52,559 bases of DNA, from the NCBI GenBank assembly GCA_910575555.1, contig CAJTFX010000032.1, forward strand, positions 1 through 52,559, read 5' to 3'. Positions 42,382 through 49,431 of this stretch are shown here, piece after piece. Made by a program: the position numbers and the translations under genes. Numbering within the stretch: the first letter of the stretch is position 1; each line of letters opens with the position of its first letter. Below the pieces are notes generated by a model. It saw only the letters and a program-made list of their open reading frames with translations, was not told the DNA's origin and searched no databases. The stretch comes from Lachnospiraceae bacterium. GTDB taxonomy: Bacteria; Bacillota; Clostridia; Lachnospirales; Lachnospiraceae.

Positions 42382-43496
42382 GAATTGATCATATGGTAGA
42401 AGAATTAAAACAGGAGGTTGTAATACCGGAAATTGTGCAAAGAAAAGCCAGGGATGCATTTTCGCAGATACAACAGGAAGTTAAGAGCACAAATGATTCA
42501 AAAAAGGTAAGAATTTTTTATAAAAGAAGAAAAACAAGATTGGGAAAGCAAGCAGCGGTATTTGCAGTTGTGGTATGTGCCAGTGCAGCGGCAGCAGCGG
42601 TGGTATACGCTAGTTCAGCGACTGTCAGTGCAAAAGCTTATCACATCTGGAGTCAGAGCTTGAAACGTATTCTTCATATATCAGAAGTAGAGCAGGAATT
42701 GTTAGAAAAAAATGCCGTGTCTGATCATCCTTTGCAGTCTGTGGAAGATGCAGGAGTAAAAGTAACATCTGTGCAGAGTATTGTGGATAATCGATTTGCA
42801 TATCTGGCCTTTCAAGTGGACGGATATGATTTTTCAAAAAATACGGATACAGGATTTGATGAAGTCAATGTATGGATTGATGGGAAATTTGCCAATAATT
42901 ATGGCGGCTCCTTTGATGGAAATGAATATTGTATGTTGATTTCTCCTGGTGAAGATATGGATACTGTCATAGGAAAAGAAGTGCGTGTGGAATTTTCCGG
43001 TCTGGGAAGCTGCGAGAAAGCTGAAGTACAAGGAGAAGTGGATGGAAGATGGGAATTATCATGGACGCTGCAGGGAAGTGACGAGCTGGCTGTATATCAA
43101 ATGGAAGAAGCGCTGGGAGATTCCGGCGCCATAGTGACAAAGGCAGAAATTTCACCGATTTCATTAAATCTTATTTATCATATGCCTCGAAAAACAGTGG
43201 AGGAGCCTTACTATGATGAAACAAATCAACAGAAAGGGATAGCGACATTCTATGCAGAACCTCCGGGGATTGCCGGTATTAAAATGAAAGATGGAAACAT
43301 TTATACAGGTATTGTAAATGGAGGAAGTGAAGGATATCTAAGCAAAGATTCGGATCTTTATCGGGTGTCTGTAAGCGTTAGCCAGATGATAGATTCCCAA
43401 AATGTCCAGGCATTGCTCTTTTGGAAAGAGAATAGCGGACAGAGCGAGAATGAAAAATTAACAGAAGATATGTTTTATGAAGTACCAATCGGATAA
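42378..43496 (+). CDS. DUF4179 membrane-anchored anti-sigma factor
   Basis: 372 residues. An N-terminal cytoplasmic part of about 55 residues is followed by one membrane helix (about 58-79, AAVFAVVVCASAAAAAVVY) and a long extracellular region with the DUF4179 pattern (AYLAFQVDGYDF, PGEDMDTVIGKEVRVEFSG). Overlapping ATGA start with the sigma gene shows translational coupling. It should hold the sigma factor at the membrane until an extracellular signal causes its cleavage. The signal is unknown; RsiV-type proteins sense lysozyme but their outer domain is different. Confidence 0.85.
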   Translation: MRIDHMVEELKQEVVIPEIVQRKARDAFSQIQQEVKSTNDSKKVRIFYKRRKTRLGKQAAVFAVVVCASAAAAAVVYASSATVSAKAYHIWSQSLKRILHISEVEQELLEKNAVSDHPLQSVEDAGVKVTSVQSIVDNRFAYLAFQVDGYDFSKNTDTGFDEVNVWIDGKFANNYGGSFDGNEYCMLISPGEDMDTVIGKEVRVEFSGLGSCEKAEVQGEVDGRWELSWTLQGSDELAVYQMEEALGDSGAIVTKAEISPISLNLIYHMPRKTVEEPYYDETNQQKGIATFYAEPPGIAGIKMKDGNIYTGIVNGGSEGYLSKDSDLYRVSVSVSQMIDSQNVQALLFWKENSGQSENEKLTEDMFYEVPIG

Positions 43497-43537
43497 AAAT
43501 ATGTACTGAAATTTTATCAAAAAAATAAAAAAAGTAC

Positions 43538-43589
43538 TTGCAAAATAAATAAAGTTATGGTAATATTGTCATTGTTGTTGACAATATTA
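43538..43589 (+). promoter_or_regulatory. tRNA-Glu promoter with palindrome over the -10
   Basis: TTGCAA (43538-43543), 17-base spacer, TAATAT (43561-43566). The -10 is also the left end of a perfect 11-bp inverted repeat TAATATTGTCA / TGACAATATTA (43561-43571 and 43579-43589), which ends two bases before the tRNA gene. Confidence 0.7.
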
Positions 43590-43590
43590 C

Positions 43591-43662
43591 GGCTCCTTGG
43601 TCAAGCGGTTAAGACATCGCCCTTTCACGGCGGTAACACGGGTTCGATTCCCGTAGGAGTCA
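43591..43662 (+). tRNA. tRNA-Glu (anticodon TTC)
   Basis: 72 nt. Acceptor stem GGCTCCT / AGGAGTC with one G-U pair, D arm with GGTCAAGCGGTTAAGAC, anticodon loop CTTTCAC, T arm GGGTTCGATTCCC. CCA is not encoded. Confidence 0.96.
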
Positions 43663-43705
43663 TTTCTGTAAGGTATCGGTTCCGGTATTTTATGGAATAT
43701 AAATC

Positions 43706-43734
43706 TTGACGAATATTTTGATGTTTGTTATAAT
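43706..43734 (+). promoter_or_regulatory. tRNA-Cys promoter
   Basis: TTGACG (43706-43711), 17-base spacer, TATAAT (43729-43734); the tRNA starts 68 bases downstream. Confidence 0.8.
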
Positions 43735-43802
43735 ATAATAAGTTAAGGCATTGAACCATGGTTCTGCCGGACAGTAAGATAACAATTCAATAATTTCGTT
43801 AC

Positions 43803-43874
43803 GGCGCAGTAGCCAAGTGGTAAGGCGTGGGTCTGCAACACCCTGATTCACCGGTTCAAATCCGGTCTGCGCCT
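43803..43874 (+). tRNA. tRNA-Cys (anticodon GCA)
   Basis: 72 nt. Acceptor GGCGCAG / CTGCGCC, discriminator T as required for Cys, anticodon loop TCTGCAA, T arm CCGGTTCAAATCCGG. CCA is not encoded. An IS element begins 5 bases after its end. Confidence 0.96.
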
Positions 43875-43879
43875 CTTAG

Positions 43880-45511
43880 AAACCCCGAAAAATCGCAATG
43901 TCATTAACTTAAGAAAAAGCAATACCGGATAGCTTTACACCCCTCCATCGGGTAAAGGACATCCGGTATTGTTCTGGAAAATTAATTCTAATATTTGATA
44001 CTATTCTACTGTATTTATTATGCAGGACGTGCTCATGTTCTATAACTTTTCTGCTCAATAAGCTCTTTTATGCGTATTTGAATATTTCCCCGCAAGCTAC
44101 CCCTTTGTCCGGTGGTAATGGCGGTCTGGTCTTATTGGAACCAGATTCTTGCTGATGTCCTCATAAATCTGATGGAACAGTTCATCCTGTTTCCGCGCGT
44201 CCGTTTCCAGCAGGATATAGATCAGGTCATTTTTCAGTATCCCAATGCTCAATGTCCGGTTTATCATCATCTTATGTTTCCGGTGGCTTTCTTTTTCGTC
44301 CAATTCCGCCTCGGCATCACGGATGATGTCCTCCGCAAGGTTGCTGATATAGATTGTGCTGTATATATCCTGCAGCAGCAGGATCGGCTTGGTCCCTGTA
44401 AAATTCTCTATCTGCAGGCGGTCTTTGAGAGTCTCGTATGCCGTTTCAATCCCCCATCTCATATGGTACAGTTCGGCTATCTGCTGGCAGCCAAAGGGTT
44501 CCGATGGCAGATTTGTAATGAGCACTTCTTCCTGGTTTTCCGGCAGCGGCACTTTGACCATCCGCAGGGTAATGTGCCCGATCTCCTCCATCCGCCGGCC
44601 GATATCCGTTCCTTTATAATGTCTGATCCGGCTTTTGTCCAAGTGGATATCCACCCATGTGTCCGGTGCCGACAAAGCGGCCTGTTCTTTTTTATAATCA
44701 CTGGATTTGAGACGCGCAAGGAATAAGATGCCTTTCTCCATCATCCGGATAAAAGCCGGGGTAGACGGGTACCCCCTGTCCATGACGACCAGAAACGGCT
44801 GTGAACTGCCGATCGTTTCTGGCACACGGCCAAGCTGTTCTTCTGCAAGCCGCATTTCGTCAAATTTACATTTACGGCAGTCACTCTCCAGAATCATCCG
44901 GTTCATGACATCATACAGACATCCAAGCCCTATGGATGCCTGGGGCTTTGTTCCTTTCCTGCTGGATGTCCCGAATTCTTCCAGGGTTTCCTTTGTAGTA
45001 GGAATATTTATCCCTGAGCCGTCCGCTGCAAGGACTAGATATCCGTGGAAGGTAGAGAATCCGGGTTCCGCGTAAAAGCTCCTGTTATGATGGCGGTAGA
45101 GCTCATAAAAAGCCAGCGGATTCAATTTCATACGCTGTTTCAGATAGCCGGGTTTTGATATTTCCATTCCCGGATGTGCCGTCTTCATATAATTTCGCAG
45201 TTCCAGGCTCAAAGTAATCCCCCTCCGGTTGATCATGGTGAACATAAGATCCTTCAGCGGCATTTTTCTGTTCCTTATAAAAGAGGACGGATTCCCATTT
45301 CGGCAGAAGTCATGGAATTCATCCTGATGGATCAAACTGATATCACAACAGGTGCGTTTTTGAGAGTCCTTCATAAAATCACCTGCCTTTAAAAGAAAAA
45401 CATCAGTTATCTGCTTCTATTATACAGTAAAGATACAGAAAAAAGGAACCTTTTACAATTTTAAATGTAAAAGATTCCTTAAGTTAATGACATTGCGAAA
45501 AATCGGGGTTT
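43880..45511. mobile_element. IS4-family insertion sequence, complete
   Basis: 1632 bp bounded by 34-bp inverted repeats (43880-43913 and 45478-45511) starting AAACCCCGA and ending TCGCAATGTCATTAACTTAAG. The two repeats agree except for four central bases, AAAA against TTTT. Inside each end is a strong hairpin (about 43919-43977, CAATACCGGAT / ATCCGGTATTG; about 45443-45480, CTTTTACA / TGTAAAAG), which would block transcripts entering from outside, as in other IS4-type elements. I see no clear target duplication: the flanks are CTCTTAG and TTTGGTACT. Confidence 0.88.
44097..45374 (-). CDS. IS4-family DDE transposase
   Basis: 425 residues. First catalytic Asp in VLAADGSGINIP, second in LVVMDRGYPS, and the Glu in the YREK signature YHMRWGIETAYETLK (Y-xx-R-xxx-E-xxxxxx-K), which defines the family. 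It cuts and pastes the element by recognising the 34-bp ends. The reading frame is intact and fills most of the element, so it may be active. A hairpin followed by CTTTTTCTT on the minus strand (about 43977-43905) is its terminator. Confidence 0.93.
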   Translation of the reverse strand: MKDSQKRTCCDISLIHQDEFHDFCRNGNPSSFIRNRKMPLKDLMFTMINRRGITLSLELRNYMKTAHPGMEISKPGYLKQRMKLNPLAFYELYRHHNRSFYAEPGFSTFHGYLVLAADGSGINIPTTKETLEEFGTSSRKGTKPQASIGLGCLYDVMNRMILESDCRKCKFDEMRLAEEQLGRVPETIGSSQPFLVVMDRGYPSTPAFIRMMEKGILFLARLKSSDYKKEQAALSAPDTWVDIHLDKSRIRHYKGTDIGRRMEEIGHITLRMVKVPLPENQEEVLITNLPSEPFGCQQIAELYHMRWGIETAYETLKDRLQIENFTGTKPILLLQDIYSTIYISNLAEDIIRDAEAELDEKESHRKHKMMINRTLSIGILKNDLIYILLETDARKQDELFHQIYEDISKNLVPIRPDRHYHRTKG

Positions 45512-45548
45512 TTTGGTACTCACTTTTTCTCTCATTATCCTTTTAGAC

Positions 45549-46222
45549 CTAAGCCCCGTTTTTTCTTATTTTTTCAAAATTCCATTTTTTTACAAATCCC
45601 GTTTCACTATGCAAAATGCTCCCTTTTGTATTCATGATGTTTAGGCAGGCATTCTCTACCGCTTCCACTGCCAGATCCGCTGTCATAGATGTCCCATAGG
45701 CATGCCCAATGATTTTGCGGCTGTACAGGTCCATAACCGATGTCAGATTAGTCCATCCTTCCTTCTGCACATGGGTATATGTGATGTCTGTACACCATTT
45801 TTGATGAATGGGATCCGCCTCAAAATCGCGCTTGAGGATATTCACCTTATCGTTTGGTATGGTGCCATGGCTGGCATGGTACTTATATTTTTTTACCACT
45901 ATGGAACGAAGCCCTTGTTCTGCCATATGTCTCTGTACTCGTTTTACGCTGCAGGGTGTTCCTCCATTATTAAGGATACGGCATATTTTTACAGCCCCAT
46001 ACCGTTGCTGGGAGTCCTCATACGCCCGTTTTACCTCCTGGCCAAATGTTTTGTGCTCTTTCTGCCTGTTTGAAGGTACACAAACCAGAGCTTTGTAATA
46101 AGTACTCCTTGGAAATTTCAAGGCACTGTAAAGCGGGGTTACAGAGTAGCTGGTTAAGTTATTCTGGATAAATGCAGCAATTTCGGTTATTGTTCTTTTG
46201 CGAATATGGCGGTCGCTTTTTT
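45549..46222 (-). pseudogene. IS3-family OrfB transposase, C-terminal part missing
   Basis: HTH_21-type segment (FPRSTYYKAL, YGAVKICRIL) and the beginning of the integrase core are intact, with the first catalytic Asp in WCTDITY and the second-strand region VMDLYSRKIIGHAYG. The match ends at ILHSETG, where the family continues with HSDLGTQY; an unrelated tail of about 18 residues follows. The last catalytic Glu is lost, so it is inactive. Confidence 0.82.
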
Positions 46223-46478
46223 GGCTCTGCCCGCCTGTGGTGTAATATTTCGTGCTCGATCTTAAGGCGCTGGTTCTCTTTCTGGAGTGCCTTATACTCC
46301 TTAAGGGTGACAGTCTCATCATCTGAAACTTTGATAGGGGAGAGCTGTTTTACCCAGTCGCTTATAGTGCTTCGATTTACGCCATATTCACGTTCCAGTT
46401 GTGGATACGAGATTCCTCCGGCATTGTACAGCTCTACGATCTGCGGCTTGAATTCCGGAGTGTAAGATTTTTGGCCAT
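46159..46478 (-). pseudogene. IS3-family OrfA with frameshift near its start
   Basis: Expected start ATG at 46478 followed by GCC and an A-run. The family reads MAKKSYTPEFK; here the run is AAAAA, one A short, so the frame shifts after MAK and only then resumes as SYTPEFKPQIVELYNAGGISYPQ. The rest is a normal helix-turn-helix (YGVNRSTISDWVKQL) with a leucine-zipper tail. The next gene overlaps in the -1 frame at A6G (46216-46222), the usual slippery site of this family. Confidence 0.75.
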
Positions 46479-46590
46479 GTCTTTCATCTCCTTTGCTCTT
46501 TCACTTGATAGTATAGGTTGTTCGACTTTTCCTGTCCACACTTATATACTAACACCAATAAAAGAATGTTGTGATTACCAAGTAGGCAAT

Positions 46591-46609
46591 AAAAATGGCA
46601 ATTTATACA
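46591..46609 (+). promoter_or_regulatory. Shared control box, copy 1 (upstream of the 55-aa gene)
   Basis: AAAAATGGCAATTTATACA, 61 bases before the start of the 55-aa gene. It recurs at 47584-47604 with one extra T and one extra A. LytTR regulators are encoded next to both copies; binding by them is inference. Confidence 0.5.
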
Positions 46610-46669
46610 AGAAAACTAGACTAGTATCAATGGGGACATTTATTATAAAAAGATAAGGAGGATGTATTC

Positions 46670-46837
46670 ATGGAGAAAAGAAGAGGTTCAGAGAAGTTGG
46701 AGTTAAATAATAGTGATGAAATAACGGAGAGAGAACGGAAGTTATTGAAACAGTATCAAGAACTTTGTGAAGAAAATAAATTAACAATAGATATTTTAAT
46801 TCAGCGATTATTGACACATGAGGAAGGCAGGGAATAG
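46670..46837 (+). CDS. Small helical protein of unknown function (55 aa)
   Basis: MEKRRGSEKLELNNSDEITE begins a 55-residue, strongly charged protein (many Glu, Lys, Arg) that is predicted by eye to be one or two long helices (ERERKLLKQYQELCEENKLT). No signal peptide or membrane segment. AAGGAGG lies eight bases before the ATG, so it is translated. Its end is next to the start of the response regulator (one base between stop and GTG start), so the two are co-translated. I do not recognise it. It might be a regulator partner or a small antitoxin-like protein of the peptide cassette. Confidence 0.7.
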   Translation: MEKRRGSEKLELNNSDEITERERKLLKQYQELCEENKLTIDILIQRLLTHEEGRE

Positions 46838-46838
46838 G

Positions 46839-47573
46839 GTGATTAAAGTAGGATTGTGTGATGATATTGTAGATTTTAATAAAAAAATGGAAAGTCATAT
46901 TGAGAAATATGGAAAAGAAAATCACATAGGAGTTAAAATCATTTCATATGGAAGTGGATCACAATTATTGCTAAATTTTCAAAAGGGTAAATTCGATATT
47001 ATTTTTTTGGACGTTTCCATGCCGGAATTGGATGGATTTGAAACAGCAGAACAGATAAGATGTATGGATGAGAACGTTTCTATTGTATTTTGTACATCAT
47101 ATTACACAATTTCCAATGCGGGGAAAGGATTTGAAGTAGCTGCAGAGGATTTTTTAGCAAAGCCCTTATTATATAAAAAAGTGGAAAATATATTAGATAA
47201 GGTGTATAAAAGGAAGTTATTGTGTGCAGAGGAAAAGTTGTTTTTGAAATGTCAGGATGGATTGATTACACTTCAGATTTCCGACATAATCTATATACAG
47301 ACAAGGAATAAAGTATTGATATTACATACAATATTCGGAGATGTACAAAGTAATCAAAGGATGGTAGAATTGGAAAAGCGCTTAAGCAAAAAGTTGTTTT
47401 TTCGATGTCATAATAGTTATATAGTGAATTTTGATTATGTAGAGGGATTTCAAAATGAAAATGTTCTTGTTAAATACAAAAATGAGCAAGTAAGAGAAAT
47501 TCCAGTGAGTAAATATAAAAAAGAAGAATTTATGAAAGCACTCGCCAGATATGTAGGAAATCGATTAAATTAA
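46839..47573 (+). CDS. LytTR-family response regulator 1 (AgrA/ComE type)
   Basis: 244 residues from the GTG at 46839 (MIKVGLCDD); an ATG at 46818 lies in the 55-aa gene and would give a poor start. Receiver domain with phospho-acceptor Asp58 in FLDVSMPELDG and Lys in FLAKPLLYKK; C-terminal LytTR DNA-binding domain with DIIYIQTRNKVLILHT, FFRCHNSYIVN and REIPVSKYKKEEF. LytTR regulators of AgrA type switch on peptide pheromone or bacteriocin genes when a membrane kinase phosphorylates them. The peptide gene is next, 103 bases away with a control box between. Confidence 0.92.
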   Translation: MIKVGLCDDIVDFNKKMESHIEKYGKENHIGVKIISYGSGSQLLLNFQKGKFDIIFLDVSMPELDGFETAEQIRCMDENVSIVFCTSYYTISNAGKGFEVAAEDFLAKPLLYKKVENILDKVYKRKLLCAEEKLFLKCQDGLITLQISDIIYIQTRNKVLILHTIFGDVQSNQRMVELEKRLSKKLFFRCHNSYIVNFDYVEGFQNENVLVKYKNEQVREIPVSKYKKEEFMKALARYVGNRLN

Positions 47574-47583
47574 AATTTACGCT

Positions 47584-47604
47584 AAAAAATGGTCAATTTA
47601 TACA
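47584..47604 (+). promoter_or_regulatory. Shared control box, copy 2 (upstream of peptide gene), overlapping a promoter
   Basis: AAAAAATGGTCAATTTATACA. Its TATACA (47599-47604) can be a -10, with TTTACG (47576-47581) 17 bases upstream as -35. The poor -35 fits an activator-dependent promoter. The precursor start is 72 bases downstream. Confidence 0.5.
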
Positions 47605-47676
47605 TGGAATATTGTTATCTGGAAAAAAGAGAGGTATAGTTTGTTCATACTTACAGAAATGAAAGGAGTAATAGAT

Positions 47677-47832
47677 ATGCAAAATATTAAAACAGAAGAA
47701 GAATTTCAAAAAGAAGTAGATTTAACAGAAGAAGAAATTGAAAGCTATTCCGGCTGTTCGGAAAGAACACAGAGGTGTTTATCAGATTGCCCATGGCCGT
47801 TCCCAGGATCATATTTGTCGGAAAGTAATTAA
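47677..47832 (+). CDS. Probable RiPP precursor peptide (51 aa) for the radical SAM enzyme
   Basis: 51 residues from the ATG at 47677, eight bases after AAAGGAG; an in-frame ATG-like start at 47641 is a TTG without binding site. Residues 1-26 are acidic and end LTEEEIESYSG, the look of a RiPP leader with a cut after SG. The likely core (27-51) begins CSERTQRC, has Cys27, Cys34 and Cys38, then an aromatic-proline stretch PWPFPGSY (Trp40, Phe42, Tyr46). A terminator and a radical SAM SPASM enzyme follow. The enzyme probably makes thioether or carbon-carbon links at Cys or aromatic residues. I know of no described peptide with this core. Confidence 0.75.
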   Translation: MQNIKTEEEFQKEVDLTEEEIESYSGCSERTQRCLSDCPWPFPGSYLSESN

Positions 47833-47835
47833 AAC

Positions 47836-47885
47836 AAAGAACCGCATACCTATCGGGTAGGATAGGCTGTGCGGTTTCTTTTTTG
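47836..47885 (+). terminator. Terminator/attenuator between precursor and radical SAM gene
   Basis: Stem AAGAACCGCAT-CCTATC / GATAGG-TGCGGTT-CTT with a small loop and T-rich end TTTCTTTTTT, starting 4 bases after the precursor stop. The ribosome binding site of the radical SAM gene (GGAGGA) begins right after the T-tract. Partial read-through would give much more precursor than enzyme. Confidence 0.88.
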
Positions 47886-47895
47886 GAGGAAAGAA

Positions 47896-48954
47896 ATGTA
47901 TACAATCACTTTAGAAGTAAATCAAATATGCAATTTAGAGTGTACATATTGTTATCTGAGAGAAAAGACGAATCAAAAAATGAAAGAAGATATTGCCTAT
48001 AAAGGGCTGGAGATTGCGTTCCTAAATGCGGCAAAACATAAGGATAAAAGGCTGTGGGTTGATTTTGTAGGAGGAGAGGCATTAATTAGTTTTGCATTTT
48101 TGCAGAAATTAGTCGAGTATATTGAAGAGCAGGCTACAAAACGAAAAATTACTGTTTCGTATTCTATTACTACAAATGGTACGATTATGAATGATGAAAT
48201 TTTGAAATGGCTTATTAATAATAGCGTTCATCTAAAATTGAGTATAGACGGTTTCAGGGAAACTCATGACAGAAATCGAAAAACAAAATTTGGTATAGGA
48301 AGTTATAGAAATATAATGGGAAATTTAAATTACTTTAGAGAGTATGAAGAAAGATCAAAACAATTTATTCAGGTTGCCCATGTAGTTACTCAGAATAATT
48401 ATTGGGAAGCTTTCAAATCCGTTAAACATTTAGTCGAAGATTTACATTTTAGCATCGTAGATACTTCTATAAATGTTACACATAGGTGGACAGTTGAACA
48501 GCTGGACAAATTGGGATGGGAATGGGAAAATATTTTATGCTATTATATTAAGCGAATAGAAAGCGGACGAGCGTTTTTGTGGGCACCAGTATTGGATTTA
48601 AAAAAATATGGGGAGGAATCAGAGAATTCCAGATTTTGTGGAGTAGGATTGATTCAAACATATGTTAAAGTAGATGGTGGAATCTATGGGTGTGCAGCAA
48701 ACTTAGATTCTAGTGGGTGTTTAGGAGATGTGGAAAGAGGTGTCTCCGTAAGAAAAATAAAAAAATATCGAGAATTGGCAAATAAAAGTACAATTTGTTT
48801 GAAATGTGATATACTCCCCAAATGTCAGAGTTGCAAATGTATTATGAACAATTTAGCTTACAGTAATCAGATAAATGGACATAATCCAGATATGTGCTAT
48901 TTCGAAAAGAAGAAAATAGATTTATGGAATAAGTATGATAAAAAAATAAGGTGA
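47896..48954 (+). CDS. Radical SAM/SPASM peptide maturase
   Basis: 352 residues from the ATG at 47896, five bases after GGAGGA; an upstream in-frame start at 47869 lies in the terminator. The [4Fe-4S]-SAM motif CxxxCxxC is at Cys12, Cys16 and Cys19 (ICNLECTYCY), with the GGEAL segment and the SITTNGT and KLSIDGF strands of the barrel. The C-terminal Cys-rich part (RFCGVG, YGCAANLDSSGC, CLKCDILPKCQSCKC, DMCYF) fits a SPASM domain with auxiliary iron-sulfur clusters. Such enzymes modify ribosomal peptides by radical chemistry. No N-terminal RiPP recognition element is evident, so leader binding may use another part or a separate protein. Confidence 0.9.
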   Translation: MYTITLEVNQICNLECTYCYLREKTNQKMKEDIAYKGLEIAFLNAAKHKDKRLWVDFVGGEALISFAFLQKLVEYIEEQATKRKITVSYSITTNGTIMNDEILKWLINNSVHLKLSIDGFRETHDRNRKTKFGIGSYRNIMGNLNYFREYEERSKQFIQVAHVVTQNNYWEAFKSVKHLVEDLHFSIVDTSINVTHRWTVEQLDKLGWEWENILCYYIKRIESGRAFLWAPVLDLKKYGEESENSRFCGVGLIQTYVKVDGGIYGCAANLDSSGCLGDVERGVSVRKIKKYRELANKSTICLKCDILPKCQSCKCIMNNLAYSNQINGHNPDMCYFEKKKIDLWNKYDKKIR

Positions 48955-49068
48955 AATAAAAGAAAAACTTGATATATTAGTAAAAATGCGTTATTTTTAT
49001 TATAAAGCATTATAAATACTTACTATATTGGTATTTTGCCGGAAATGATAGTAAAAGTGGTGATGAAA

Positions 49069-49431
49069 ATGAACATAATTAGGAAGAAGCGTAAGGAATT
49101 AGGAATTTCTCAAAGAGAATTAAGTGAAAGATTGGGAACCAGTCAGCAAACAATCAGTAGAATTGAGAAGGCAGGCATCGTAAATATACCTTGTAACCTT
49201 CTGATAAAATTGGCAGATATATTCCATGTTCCTGTCGATATTCTTATTTATGAAGAAAAGAATAATTTGTTTTTTTCGCAGGGAGAAGAACTGTGGGAAA
49301 TATATAAGCAACTCGACGAGGCAAATAAAACCACTTTGCTAACGCTTGGCAGAAGATTAAGTGAAGTACAGGTAGAAAATATGTTACAAAGGCAAATAGG
49401 TGATGAAAGTGATAAAAATAGCGATATGTGA
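49069..49431 (+). CDS. XRE-family helix-turn-helix regulator
   Basis: 120 residues from the ATG at 49069 (GTGGTG six bases upstream). Residues 1-65 are a classical Cro/CI HTH (IRKKRKELGISQRELSERLGTSQQTISRIE), followed by a helical tail that may dimerise or bind a ligand. It lies 114 bases after the maturase and its last 29 to 32 bases overlap the second LytTR regulator, so they are translationally coupled. Likely represses or tunes the peptide cassette. Confidence 0.85.
   Translation: MNIIRKKRKELGISQRELSERLGTSQQTISRIEKAGIVNIPCNLLIKLADIFHVPVDILIYEEKNNLFFSQGEELWEIYKQLDEANKTTLLTLGRRLSEVQVENMLQRQIGDESDKNSDM

Larger units (their letters stand above)
45549..46540 (-). mobile_element. IS3-family (IS150-type) element, decayed
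   Basis: The left end TGTGGACAGGAAAAGTCGAAC (minus strand, from 46540) is an IS150-type terminus. OrfA has a one-base deletion and OrfB loses its last third near 45600, where a short AT-rich sequence of unknown origin separates it from the IS4 element. The right terminus is absent. Confidence 0.8.

Noticed and set aside
43803-43874. tRNA-Cys 3' end as an att site with a second copy at the island end
   Set aside because: I looked for a repeat of CCGGTCTGCGCCT to the right and found none within the window; it may lie outside.
44112-45392. Several plus-strand open frames across the IS4 element
   Set aside because: They are complements of the transposase gene, without binding sites or recognisable domains.
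47641-47676. Longer precursor start at 47641
   Set aside because: The codon there is TTG with no ribosome binding site; the AAAGGAG element lies just in front of the ATG at 47677.
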